Source: Candidatus Saccharibacteria bacterium (GTDB lineage: Bacteria > Patescibacteriota > Saccharimonadia > Saccharimonadales > Saccharimonadaceae). Taken from it: a DNA stretch of 64,000 bases. Shown piece by piece: positions 19,625-33,414 of the stretch (its first letter is position 1; the number at the start of each line of letters is the position of its first letter). The stretch lies in assembly GCA_016789455.1 (NCBI GenBank), contig JAEUQU010000002.1:868001-932000 (forward strand), given 5' to 3'. The translations under genes and the position numbers were made by a program. The notes under the pieces were generated by a model. That model saw only the letters and a list, made by a program, of their open reading frames with translations. It was not told the origin of the DNA and made no database searches.

Positions 19625-19990
19625 TCAGACGACCCGACGCACCCGAGCACGCGGCAGCACGGAGGGCGCGAGGCCCAGCGCGATCTGCGCGTCGTCCTGC
19701 TGGATGCAGTGTTCGCACTGTTCACTCCGGTACTCTCGCTCACACGTGAGGCGCGAGTCACACCGGCGGACCAGCCACAGCCCGAAGGCCGGGACCAGCA
19801 GCCAGGCGTAGCTGAGTGAGTCCAGCAGCGGGAGCAGGATGCCGATGGCACCCAGCACCAGCGCGATGCCCAGGCTGATGGCCTGGCCGCCGCTGTTGTG
19901 CCGCACGCCGCCCACCAGACGGCGCAGCGCGGTGGCCGTCGAGAGCTGCTCGGGGGCCTGGGCGTAGAAACCGTTGGTGGTGACGGACAT
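19625..19990 (-). CDS. Orphan cassette-type membrane protein with CXXC tail, 121 aa
   Basis: Paralog of the 18982 gene. Two hydrophobic helices at residues about 37-57 (AISLGIALVLGAIGILLPLL) and about 59-75 (YAWLLVPAFGLWLV) are followed by an Arg/Cys-rich tail (RRCDSRLTCEREYRSEQCEHC). The tail ends with the shared QQDDAQIALGL motif and a basic C-terminus. Four Cys in the tail (as C-x6-C and C-x-x-C) could bind a metal. It has the same unit layout: promoter 20086-20114, leader of about 90 nt, branched 3' element. Confidence 0.75.
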   Translation of the reverse strand: MSVTTNGFYAQAPEQLSTATALRRLVGGVRHNSGGQAISLGIALVLGAIGILLPLLDSLSYAWLLVPAFGLWLVRRCDSRLTCEREYRSEQCEHCIQQDDAQIALGLAPSVLPRARVRRVV

Positions 19991-20085
19991 GGGATGCTCC
20001 TTGGGTGAAGCAGGGCGAGCCGGGTGCTCTGCCCTGTTGGTGTGCGGGTGTGCGCGGCAACAATCGTTATGTTGTCGTACTTTTA

Positions 20086-20114
20086 ATTATAGCATAATGC
20101 TTGTGTTTAGTCAA
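20086..20114 (-). promoter_or_regulatory. Cassette promoter (19625 gene)
   Basis: Minus strand TTGACT (20114-20109), 17-nt spacer, TATAAT (20091-20086). Confidence 0.85.
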
Positions 20115-20189
20115 TGGATGTGTTCGATCTGACCCCTGTTGCTTCTCGGTATTGCCCCGCTAGAATTGCAGCGTAAGCGGTTTGGCTTT

Positions 20190-20402
20190 ATGCTAGTGCT
20201 TATGTACTTCATAGAAACGCTTGTGGGGCTCGTGGCATGTGTGCTGCTGTTCATTTATGCAGAGGAAGTGGCCAGGCTTGTGGACGATGTGATTGGAACT
20301 TCGTTCGTGCGGGATGCGAATAATCCGTGGACGTATCGGATTGTGGCGGTGCTTGGTGGGCTGTATGCGGTGTATATGCTAGTCAGCATCATCATATCGT
20401 AG
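20190..20402 (+). CDS. Small membrane protein
   Basis: A 70-residue frame with two hydrophobic helices (LVLMYFIETLVGLVACVLLF, and RIVAVLGGLYAVYMLVSIII at the C-terminus) separated by a short acidic loop (EEVARLVDDVIG). A candidate promoter, TTGCTT-16-TAGAAT (20139-20166), would start transcription near 20173, so ATG 20190 is preferred over a TTG at 20139. No ribosome binding site is seen. It is convergent with the 16S terminator. No family recognised. Confidence 0.55.
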   Translation: MLVLMYFIETLVGLVACVLLFIYAEEVARLVDDVIGTSFVRDANNPWTYRIVAVLGGLYAVYMLVSIIIS

Positions 20403-20446
20403 CGATAAGCAGGCCAGCTTTTGTGAAAAATAAGTGTGTCGTAAAA

Positions 20447-20480
20447 CAAAAAACACCTCTCATAACGAAAGGTGTTTTTT
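20447..20480 (-). terminator. Terminator of the 16S unit
   Basis: AAAAAACACCT/AGGTGTTTTTT, perfect arms with T-runs on both strands; it can end both 16S and the 20190 gene. Confidence 0.85.
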
Positions 20481-20499
20481 GGTCTGTGTATTCACAACT

Positions 20500-20515
20500 G
20501 TGCAGTGCAGGTCAA
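20500..20515. repeat. 16S processing stem, 3' arm
   Basis: GTGCAGTGCAGGTCAA pairs with 22222-22237 (one mismatch), enclosing 16S rRNA as an RNase III-type precursor stem. Confidence 0.75.
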
Positions 20516-20640
20516 TCAATATCGGGTTTTGAATCTCGTCCTACCTCTTACGAGGCTAATGTTATTTTGTAGATCCGGCAAAACAACAGGACCGACCTCG
20601 CTTCATAGATTGATTGCTCGAATCTATGGCGTAACTCCCT

Positions 20641-22128
<1,488 letters not shown>

Positions 22129-22221
22129 AAGAATTGTCTTACCTCACTGGCGTGAGATAAGAGAACTACCCTGATTGCGAATATATTCTATGAATATAAT
22201 TCAGGGATTTAATTGACATTG

Positions 22222-22237
22222 TTGACTTGCACTGCAC
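22222..22237. repeat. 16S processing stem, 5' arm
   Basis: TTGACTTGCACTGCAC; complementary to 20500-20515 except one A-C mismatch. Confidence 0.75.
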
Positions 22238-22337
22238 AATTGTTAAAAAACTTCATACGTATGAATACTTATGCCATCTTGTCGGTTACTCTTTAGCGAG
22301 TGACCAGTGGAGTGGCGTTTCACACAGACTGATACTC

Positions 22338-22366
22338 ATCTTAGGTTAGAATTCTCACTCTGTCAA
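22338..22366 (-). promoter_or_regulatory. 16S rRNA promoter and boxA-bearing leader
   Basis: Minus strand TTGACA (22366-22361), 17-nt spacer, TAAGAT (22343-22338). The leader of about 200 nt contains TTTTTTAACAATTGTG (near 22235-22250), resembling the boxA antitermination motif, and a hairpin next to the 16S 5' end. Confidence 0.7.
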
Positions 22367-22422
22367 CGTTTTCCACAAAGAAAATTGATATTAAAAATAC
22401 AACTGGGGCGTCACCCCTGTTA

Positions 22423-22995
22423 TTAGACGCAGGCTGACGCGAAAGGACGGAGGTTGCGGACGCCGACGACCGGGCCGACGTTGATGTTGGAGCCCTTGCC
22501 GGCGCTGGAAATCTGGTCGCGGCGGCAATCGCTTGCTGACAGCTCCAGTTCATTCTCGTCAAGGATGTACGGCGTGCCCCACGGGTCGCCATCACGCAGT
22601 TCTGACAGATTGGTTTCGGCTGCGTTGCCGATATCTGTCAGGGCGTCATAGTAATTAGTCCAGCAGGCATGGGTCTTGGCTAGCGTGTTGTATGGCGTCG
22701 TATTGCCGCCGGAGTATGGACAGGCACAGCGGGTACAACCGTTACCAGTGATCTGAAAGAGCGTCTCGCCGCTATTCTCGCGGGCAGCCATGATGGCTTT
22801 TTCGAGCAGGCGCAGGTCGCTATTGACCTTGGCGACGCGGGCGTCGTCCTGGGCCCGGCTCACGGCAGTGACGGCGATGAGAGCCAGAATGCCGATGACG
22901 ACGATGACGATCAGCAGCTCAACGATGGTAAAGCCCGCCCGTCTTCCCTGCCGCGACCGCTCCAGTATTTTTGATATGTGCGTGAACGACTTCAT
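22423..22995 (-). CDS. GspG-like type IV pilin with metal-type Cys cluster
   Basis: A 190-residue pilin. The leader (MKSFTHISKILERSRQGRRAG) is cut before FTIVELLIVIVVIGILALIA. The globular part has CTRCACP (C-x-x-C-x-C), CWTNYYDALTDIGNAAETNL and DPWGTPYILDENE. It is a close paralog of the 23069 protein (CPRCSCP; DPWGSPYLLDPNE), and the two are adjacent, so a tandem duplication is likely. GGAGGGG precedes ATG 22995. It lies just upstream of the 16S promoter on the same strand. Confidence 0.92.
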   Translation of the reverse strand: MKSFTHISKILERSRQGRRAGFTIVELLIVIVVIGILALIAVTAVSRAQDDARVAKVNSDLRLLEKAIMAARENSGETLFQITGNGCTRCACPYSGGNTTPYNTLAKTHACWTNYYDALTDIGNAAETNLSELRDGDPWGTPYILDENELELSASDCRRDQISSAGKGSNINVGPVVGVRNLRPFASACV

Positions 22996-23068
22996 AGCCC
23001 CTCCATTATGCCAAAAAGCTTATGTCTTAACAAATAAAAACAACAGCCGGGCTGGCTGTTGCATATAC

Positions 23069-23602
23069 CTAGCACTGCGTCAGGTAGTACCGCAGGTCGG
23101 TGTGGCCGGTGATGGTGCCGCCGCCCTGGTTGCCGCTGCTGCCGGCACTTTCGATGTGGTCACGGGAACATGGATTGGCCGGCACCTCGCCCTCATTGGG
23201 ATCGAGCAGGTATGGACTGCCCCATGGGTCGCCGGCGCGCAGGTCGGCCAGGTTGGCGCCGGAGGCTGACTCGATGGCGCCAAGGGCATTATAGTAATTG
23301 GTCCAGCAGGCGTGTGTCTTGGGCAAGGTATGATACGCGGTGGCGTCGCCAGGAGCCGTCGGACAGCTGCAGCGCGGGCAGCTCTGGCCGGTGATCTGGT
23401 AGAGTGTCCGGCCGCTGCTTTCGCGCGCCGTCAGGATGGCCTTTTCCATGACCCGCAGGTCGCTAGCCACCTTGGCCTCCTTTGCCTCGGCCTGGACGCC
23501 GCGGTTGGCCGAAATGACGATGAGTGCCAGGATGCCAAGCACGACGACGACAATTAATAATTCGACGATGGTAAATCCGTAAGTAAGTCTATTTTTTGTC
23601 AT
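23069..23602 (-). CDS. GspG-like type IV pilin, tandem paralog
   Basis: A 177-residue pilin. Short leader MTKNRLTYG, then FTIVELLIVVVVLGILALIV. The globular part has the same landmarks as the 22423 protein in the same order: an RESSGRTLYQITGQ strand, the CPRCSCP cluster, KTHACWTNYYNAL and the DPWGSPYLLDPNE loop. The start at 23602 gives a normal short leader; the longer frame to 23668 adds an implausible extension. Probably a minor pilin of the same fibre as its neighbour. Confidence 0.9.
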   Translation of the reverse strand: MTKNRLTYGFTIVELLIVVVVLGILALIVISANRGVQAEAKEAKVASDLRVMEKAILTARESSGRTLYQITGQSCPRCSCPTAPGDATAYHTLPKTHACWTNYYNALGAIESASGANLADLRAGDPWGSPYLLDPNEGEVPANPCSRDHIESAGSSGNQGGGTITGHTDLRYYLTQC

Positions 23603-23742
23603 GTTTATAGATAGCACAACGTGCCGTTTTCCCCTGTTTTTCGTTAAACACAAATGCCAGTATACCATAAGCGTCTAGTGTGTCCAGCTTTATTTAATTA
23701 ACTTTTAATTAAGGCAACAACATGTCGCAAACGGCACAACGC

Positions 23743-23777
23743 AAAAACTGCAGCCCCATCTTTGGACTGCAGTTTTT
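23743..23777 (-). terminator. gyrBA terminator
   Basis: AAAAACTGCAG (23743-23753)/CTGCAGTTTTT (23767-23777), 18 nt after the gyrA stop. Confidence 0.85.
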
Positions 23778-23794
23778 GGTGCTTCTCGGCGTGC

Positions 23795-28443
<4,649 letters not shown>

Positions 28444-28606
28444 TCAGCATCTCTTGAGGCGCAGTGAATATACGCGCCAGCAATTAACTAATTCCAATTA
28501 TACGGTATAGATGGCGTCTTTTCAAGAAAAAGGGCTTAGGGAGGCTCTGAAGGGCCTTGGAAATAAACATTAGCCGGCAGCTGGTATGCTGCTCATGCTT
28601 AACAAA

Positions 28607-28635
28607 TTGACTAAAGTATGTTTTTGTGCTATAAT
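28607..28635 (+). promoter_or_regulatory. Cassette promoter (28765 gene)
   Basis: TTGACT (28607-28612), 17-nt spacer ending TGTGC, TATAAT (28630-28635). It gives a leader of about 120 nt. Same TTGACTAAA...GCTATAATTATA form as the promoters at 18.8 and 20.1 kb. Confidence 0.85.
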
Positions 28636-28764
28636 TATAAGATGCTCTTTGAGTGTACTTTGGCAGGACAGCGTGGCCGGTTTCCTTTCATATTGCCCTC
28701 GTTACTATGGCGGGAATCCGGCCGCGACAATCAGGATCGCAGCCACGTCAGTAAGGACAGTTTC

Positions 28765-29406
28765 ATGACCACCACGACCGTTTCCATCGAGAACCTCGAT
28801 GTGACCGGACCTGCCGCGTTCGACGTCTTCGTCTTCCGCTGCATGGCGGCGGCGGACCTCAGCCGGGACGAGGCGGGAATGACCGCATCGCTCAACGTCG
28901 AGGCGATCGGCCTGACTCTCGCCGGGCTCGACCCGCTGCAGATGCACCAGATCGTCCAGATCGCGCCCGAGCTGAGCCTCGAGCCCGGCCTGAACGGCTG
29001 GCGCAGTGAACGGCTCGCCGCTACCGGCCCGGATGTCCAGGTCGGCTCCAAGCAGCGGGCCGTCCTGGCCTCGCTCGTGGCCCAGCGACTGCACCAGCTG
29101 GCCTGGGCTCCGCCACTGTTCACCGGCGAGCTGGACGACGAGTGGGTCTTCCTGGGACAGCTGACGCGTGACACCTCCGTGCTTGGGCTCACCTGGGCCC
29201 AGCAGCAGCTGGTGGAGCGCGGACAGCGGCCGGTCAGTCCGCAGTTGTTGATGGTGGACCTCTGGGCCCGCCGCACCGGCCGGACCGTCTACGTCCAGTA
29301 CCTGCCCAACGCACACGGCGATCGGCAGTCCTGTGACGCCGGCCAGCGTGACGCCGTCACCGACCCGCACCTGCGGGAGGCGTGGCGGCGGTTCGACGCC
29401 TCCTGA
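28765..29406 (+). CDS. Orphan cassette-type protein, 213 aa (tandem paralog 1)
   Basis: Unrecognised soluble protein; the start is ATG 28765 (AAGGA 7 nt upstream; MTTTTVSIENLDV). It is collinear with the next gene at 29565 over nearly its full length. Shared marks are ADLS near the N-terminus, AP(E/D)-x-SL, a G-x-(K/R)QR-x-VLA helix followed by AQ-x-L-x-QL, D-(E/Q)-W-x-x-LG with RD-x-SVL-x-L, an LL-(M/V)-VDLW-x-x-R-x-G strand and the C-terminal DPH-x-x-EAWRR-(F/Y)-DA. No membrane segment or signal is present. Third positions are strongly GC. The pattern does not match a family I know. Confidence 0.8.
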   Translation: MTTTTVSIENLDVTGPAAFDVFVFRCMAAADLSRDEAGMTASLNVEAIGLTLAGLDPLQMHQIVQIAPELSLEPGLNGWRSERLAATGPDVQVGSKQRAVLASLVAQRLHQLAWAPPLFTGELDDEWVFLGQLTRDTSVLGLTWAQQQLVERGQRPVSPQLLMVDLWARRTGRTVYVQYLPNAHGDRQSCDAGQRDAVTDPHLREAWRRFDAS

Positions 29407-29408
29407 TC

Positions 29409-29467
29409 GGTCCGCCATACCGGTGGCCGCCCTTCCCCCTTGGGACTGGGCGGCCACCGGCCCGACC
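29409..29467 (+). other. Type-2 hairpin 3' element, copy A
   Basis: A perfect 13-bp stem, CCGGTGGCCGCCC (29420-29432) with GGGCGGCCACCGG (29448-29460), and a short outer GGTC/GACC pair. It begins just after the stop codon and has no T-run. Same core as copy B after the paralogous gene. Confidence 0.75.
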
Positions 29468-29564
29468 TTAGGATTCAAGTCTATATGCCATAGAGGCTTG
29501 AGTACTGGGGCCGGGCCGTAGACAGCAGAGTATACGGCCCCGTCTCCAACCTGGAGGATTTGTT

Positions 29565-30233
29565 ATGACCGACCCCGTGCCCACCCCGACCCCGCTCACC
29601 CGGCTCGCCACGTTCGACGAGGTGGCCTTCCGCCTGATGGCGGAGGCCGACCTCAGCCCGTACGCGGCCCGGACGCCAGCGATGGCGGCGGAGGCGATCG
29701 TGCGGTGGCTGGCCACACAGCCGGACCTCACGCCGCAGCAGTTGTCAGCCATGTTCCGCATGGCGCCCGACAGCCTGACGTGGGGTGAAGAGAAGCTCGC
29801 CTGGATCCACCGGCTCGACACCTTCGGCGATGCTATGCCGATCGGTGAACGGCAACGTTCGGTGCTGGCGGCCACGGCGGCGCAGTACCTGTCGCAGCTG
29901 ATGGTTACGGAGCCGTACTTCGACGGCCCACCGAACGACCAGTGGCTCTACCTCGGCCCGATGCCGCGCGACCTGTCCGTACTGCCCCTCGCCCGGGAGC
30001 AGCAGCGGCAGTTGGCGCGGCAGGAGGACGGTGCCGGGCGCCTGCTGGTGGTGGACCTTTGGGTCGACCGCCGCGGACACGCCGCCTACACCGTCCACAT
30101 GGCGGAAGGGCGCACTCAGCGGCGGGCGTCCGTTGCCAGCTGGCGGGGGACCACCCGCGACCCGCACGCCCTGGAGGCCTGGCGCCGCTACGACGCCTGG
30201 CACCGCGCACTGCGCGCAGGCAGGGTCGGCTGA
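29565..30233 (+). CDS. Orphan cassette-type protein, 222 aa (tandem paralog 2)
   Basis: Paralog of the 28765 gene, unrecognised. It is soluble and rich in A, R, P and W, with EVAFRLMAEADLSPYAARTP near the N-terminus and VVDLWVDRRG and DPHALEAWRRYDAWH near the C-terminus. TGGAGGA precedes ATG 29565 by 7 nt. No separate strong promoter is visible in the 158-nt gap, which contains GGGGCCG...CGGCCCC, so the two are probably co-transcribed from 28607. The C-terminus is about 12 residues longer and basic. Confidence 0.8.
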   Translation: MTDPVPTPTPLTRLATFDEVAFRLMAEADLSPYAARTPAMAAEAIVRWLATQPDLTPQQLSAMFRMAPDSLTWGEEKLAWIHRLDTFGDAMPIGERQRSVLAATAAQYLSQLMVTEPYFDGPPNDQWLYLGPMPRDLSVLPLAREQQRQLARQEDGAGRLLVVDLWVDRRGHAAYTVHMAEGRTQRRASVASWRGTTRDPHALEAWRRYDAWHRALRAGRVG

Positions 30234-30293
30234 TCTGCCACTCCGGTGGCCACCCATCCCAATCGCGGGGTGTGGCGGCCACCGGCCCCGACC
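30224..30293 (+). other. Type-2 hairpin 3' element, copy B
   Basis: CCGGTGGCC (30243-30251) with GGCCACCGG (30277-30285), an inner CCCATCCC...GGGGTGTGG arm and an outer GGTCGG (30224-30229)/CCGACC (30288-30293) pair that reaches into the last codons of the gene. Homologous to copy A at 29409-29467. Between here and 30376 nothing else is seen. Confidence 0.7.
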
Positions 30294-30375
30294 CTGTTCT
30301 TCAATGCTTGTTTGAAGGCCAAGTTCGGGCCATGACCGCCACTCTTCCCCGTTATTCCCGTGTTCAAAAATACCG

Positions 30376-30405
30376 TTGCCCTGAACAAATTCTGTGTGCT
30401 ATTCT
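30376..30405 (+). promoter_or_regulatory. Promoter of the DUF11-like surface protein
   Basis: TTGCCC (30376-30381), 18-nt spacer ending TGTGC, TATTCT (30400-30405); ATG at 30428. Confidence 0.6.
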
Positions 30406-30427
30406 GGGCCTAGGAGTACAAACAAAA

Positions 30428-32044
30428 ATGTTTAAAAACTTGGTGTCGAATCTTCCGTTCAGCCCGGCGCTGATCGGTCAGGTGGGATTTTACGCTCGGC
30501 GGTTGCGTCAGGAAGAGATGACGCGTCGGGCTGGTTTGGTGTTCACGGCGCTGGCGATCATCGTCCAGTCGCTGTCGGTGTTCTCGCCGCCTGAGGCGCA
30601 GGCCCAGGCCAATTACAACAACATTATCTACGAAGGCGTTACCAGCAAGGAACAGATGGTGGACGCGCTGCGGCGCGGGAAGGACGGCGCCGGCCGGACT
30701 GATATCCGGCAGATTTACGAATACTTCGGTGTTACCATCCGGGACATAGAGAACGCCGAGGAAGGCAGCTTCCACTCGCGTGACTTTAACCTGGGCATCT
30801 GGGATATCGGCCGCTTGGAATGGGATGCCGGCAGCCGTGACGAGCAGGCCCACAAGATCCCTGGCACCGACAGCACGGTCTATGCCCGCAAGCTCCACCG
30901 TTACGACCGCAACGACAGGGGCACCCACTACCGGGCGATCATCGGCAAGCGCGCCGTCGACGGTAAATGGTTCGCCATCACCATCGACTGCGGCAACCTG
31001 AATTTTGTAGAGTTTCCCACAGCACCAGAGCCGGAACCGACCCCTCCGGCCCCTACCCCGGCCGCCGTCTGCACCGCTCTGCAGATAACACCTGTCCAGG
31101 GTAGCCGTGACAAGTTCGTGCTGAAAGCCAGCGCCAAGACCGAGGGTGGCGCTACGGTCAGCCGTTATGATTTTGTCATCAAAAATTATGATGGCGAGAC
31201 GGTCGTCGAGCGCAACGTCCCCAGTACCGACGCCACTGCCAGCACCGAGCTGACCGTGCCGGACGACGGCGACTTCCTGGCCAAGGTGACCGTGCAGACC
31301 AGCGCCGGCGCCAAGACCAGCGACGACTGCGCCAAACCGCTGAAGGTGACGCCGGAACCCCGCTGTGAATATAACGTCAACTTTCCGGAGAGCAGTCCGG
31401 AGTGCAAGCCCTGCCCTGACTCCAATGGCCTCTGGTACAAAGATGAGGACTGCAAGGCAGAGCTGGTGCCCAGCAAATCTGTCATCAACCTGAGCGCCGG
31501 CGGCGGCAACGCCGACAACACCACCGTCAAGCCGGGCGACAAGCTGCAGTACACCCTGACCGTCGAGAACCAGGGTAAGACCACTGGCACCATGACGCTG
31601 CGTGAGAATTTGGCGGACGTGCTGGAATACGCCACCATCGTCGACAAGAACGACGGCGTGCTGGACGACGACGCCACCCAGGCTTCCCTGCGCTATATCA
31701 CCTGGCCCGAGGCTAAGATTCAGCCCGGACAGAAGCTGGTACGCACGGTGACCGTCCAGGTGAAGAGCGAGATTCCTGCTTCACCATTGAACGTCGGCAA
31801 CCCGGAATCATACAACTGCGTCATGACCAACAGCTTTGGCACGACCACTAACACCAAGGTTGAATGCCCCGCCCCCAAGGTGGTGGAGGCCGTGGTACGG
31901 ACCCTGCCCAGCACCGGTGCCGGCCCCAATATGCTGTTTGCCGGCATTCTGCTGATGACTACCGTCTACTTCTACGCCCGCAGCCGGCAGCTTGGCAAAG
32001 AGATACGCCTGGTCCGCAAGGAATTTGCAGCCGGCACACTGTAG
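30428..32044 (+). CDS. Surface protein with DUF11-like repeat and LPSTG anchor
   Basis: A 538-residue exported protein. An N-terminal signal/transmembrane segment (GLVFTALAIIVQSLSVFSPP, residues about 36-55) ends near AQAQA. A domain at about 60-195 (IRQIYEYFGVTIRDIENAEE to FAITIDCGNLNFVEF) resembles the repeat region of other Saccharibacteria surface proteins. A proline linker, an Ig-like segment (about 215-310), a Cys-rich stretch (PECKPCPDSNG) and a DUF11-type domain (PGDKLQYTLTVENQG, about 380-480) follow. The C-terminus is LPSTGAGPNMLFAGILLMTT plus a basic tail, i.e. an LPXTG-type sorting signal. AGGAG lies 11 nt before ATG 30428. It is likely a cell-surface adhesin or pilus-like component. 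Confidence 0.88.
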   Translation: MFKNLVSNLPFSPALIGQVGFYARRLRQEEMTRRAGLVFTALAIIVQSLSVFSPPEAQAQANYNNIIYEGVTSKEQMVDALRRGKDGAGRTDIRQIYEYFGVTIRDIENAEEGSFHSRDFNLGIWDIGRLEWDAGSRDEQAHKIPGTDSTVYARKLHRYDRNDRGTHYRAIIGKRAVDGKWFAITIDCGNLNFVEFPTAPEPEPTPPAPTPAAVCTALQITPVQGSRDKFVLKASAKTEGGATVSRYDFVIKNYDGETVVERNVPSTDATASTELTVPDDGDFLAKVTVQTSAGAKTSDDCAKPLKVTPEPRCEYNVNFPESSPECKPCPDSNGLWYKDEDCKAELVPSKSVINLSAGGGNADNTTVKPGDKLQYTLTVENQGKTTGTMTLRENLADVLEYATIVDKNDGVLDDDATQASLRYITWPEAKIQPGQKLVRTVTVQVKSEIPASPLNVGNPESYNCVMTNSFGTTTNTKVECPAPKVVEAVVRTLPSTGAGPNMLFAGILLMTTVYFYARSRQLGKEIRLVRKEFAAGTL

Positions 32045-32084
32045 CCCGAAAAACAACCACCAACCATAAACAGGAGAACCCGTC

Positions 32085-32669
32085 ATGGCAGATGGCGAAC
32101 GATTACCAGAACCCCGCTCAGCCGAACGGCATAACGACCTGGCGGAGGCAGCCGGCGAGCAGCTCGAACGGCTTAAGAAGTCCCCCGAGAACAGCGCCGA
32201 GCGGGACGCCAAAAGCCAGGAACGCGCCGCCGAGCATGCCCGCAAGCAGGCCGAGCTGGAAGCTGTCTTTGGCAAAGAAGCAGGCGGCGAAAAGAAAGGC
32301 GGCGGCGAGCCCGGCCCTTCCGTGAAACCCGTGGCCACCAAGAAGACCAAGCAGCAGGAATACCAACAGACGATGACCAGCGTACAGTCCAAGCTGACGC
32401 CGGCGTCGCGCAGTTTCAGCAAAATCATACATACGCCGGCAGTCGAGAAGGCTTCCGAGGTCATCGGCTCGTCGATCGCCCGGCCGAACCAGATTTTGTT
32501 CGGCAGTCTGACGGCGCTGGTACTGATGGGCGCGACCTACGGCATCGCCCATTACATCGGCTTTCCGCTTTCGGGCACAGAACCACTCCTGGCCTTCCTG
32601 ATCGGCTGGGTGCTTGGTTCAAGCTTCGACACTATCAGGCTGCTGTTCCGGGGCAAACGGCCCTCCTAG
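32085..32669 (+). CDS. Membrane protein with charged coiled N-terminus
   Basis: A 194-residue protein of unknown function. The N-terminal 90 residues are highly charged and helical (ERLKKSPENSAERDAKSQER). A basic/Gly patch follows, then a conserved-looking segment ahead of two C-terminal membrane helices (IARPNQILFGSLTALVLMGA; LLAFLIGWVLGSSFDTIRLL). AGGAG lies upstream of ATG 32085. It follows the surface-protein gene by 40 nt and is probably co-transcribed with it. No family recognised. Confidence 0.8.
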   Translation: MADGERLPEPRSAERHNDLAEAAGEQLERLKKSPENSAERDAKSQERAAEHARKQAELEAVFGKEAGGEKKGGGEPGPSVKPVATKKTKQQEYQQTMTSVQSKLTPASRSFSKIIHTPAVEKASEVIGSSIARPNQILFGSLTALVLMGATYGIAHYIGFPLSGTEPLLAFLIGWVLGSSFDTIRLLFRGKRPS

Positions 32670-32750
32670 GGCTTCCTGCGCGGTCACACGGGATACATTA
32701 GTATGGCGCCTATGTTTGCGGCTTTTCAGCATCGGCCGTACACTGGAGAC

Positions 32751-33308
32751 ATGACATCACCACACCCCACGCAGACCAAGCCACTCCGATCCGGCACGTT
32801 CGCCGGGTTCATGCAATTCTTATTCGGAGGGGTGGTCATGCCGATTGCAATCGGCATGCTTTTGACGCTGCTTGGCGGCTCGGTGATGATGATTATCGCC
32901 CTCAGTGACCCGGGCGCCTTCGGCCCCGGGAGTGAAAACTCCTTTGACTTCCCCGGTATGCTGCCGGCCATATATGCCGCCAGCCTAGTGGTAACTGCCC
33001 TGAGTGCCTATGTCGGTACGCTGATCGTCCGTGAACTATTCGTCTTTGCCGATGCCGCACGCGCCCGGCTGACCGCGACGCTGTGCTTCGTCGGGCTTTC
33101 GGTGCTGTCGCTGGCCCTGACCGCCCTGCTGGCTGTCGTCGGCAGCACCGGTGGCGACAAGGAAGCTATCGGGCACCTGCCTTGGGACCTGCTGTCGCAT
33201 ATTGTTGATGCGGCTGCTTTCAGTCTTGTGACATACCGCTTCCTGCGACCGAATGCCATAAGTGGCGGCCAGGGCGGGATTGGCACGCAGACGCATCAGC
33301 AACCATAA
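32751..33308 (+). CDS. Four-helix membrane protein
   Basis: A 185-residue protein with four predicted helices: FLFGGVVMPIAIGMLLTLLG (about 22-47), MLPAIYAASLVVTALSAYVG (about 72-95), an LCFVGLSVLSLALTALLAVV segment (about 115-135) and a final LLSHIVDAAAFSLVTYRFL segment. ATG 32751 is preferred over an ATG at 32703 because TTGCGG-17-TACACT (about 32715-32743) would start transcription between them. No motif links it to a known family. Confidence 0.7.
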   Translation: MTSPHPTQTKPLRSGTFAGFMQFLFGGVVMPIAIGMLLTLLGGSVMMIIALSDPGAFGPGSENSFDFPGMLPAIYAASLVVTALSAYVGTLIVRELFVFADAARARLTATLCFVGLSVLSLALTALLAVVGSTGGDKEAIGHLPWDLLSHIVDAAAFSLVTYRFLRPNAISGGQGGIGTQTHQQP

Positions 33309-33336
33309 GCGTTCTGGCTATTATCGTAGAGTAAAA

Positions 33337-33361
33337 TACAGCGGGCATATTGCCCGCTGTA
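33337..33361. terminator. Bidirectional terminator between convergent genes
   Basis: A perfect 11-bp stem, TACAGCGGGCA (33337-33347)/TGCCCGCTGTA (33351-33361), with TTTTAC following on the minus strand. Confidence 0.7.
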
Positions 33362-33414
33362 ACAGTAGTGGAATATGGCGCGCGCTACGGCACGGATACA
33401 CCCGCCCTCACCCG

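Noticed and set aside
29942-30427. N-terminal extension of the surface protein frame to 29942
   Set aside because: That stretch is the out-of-frame shadow of the 29565 gene and its 3' hairpin; the true start at 30428 has a ribosome site, a promoter and a signal segment.
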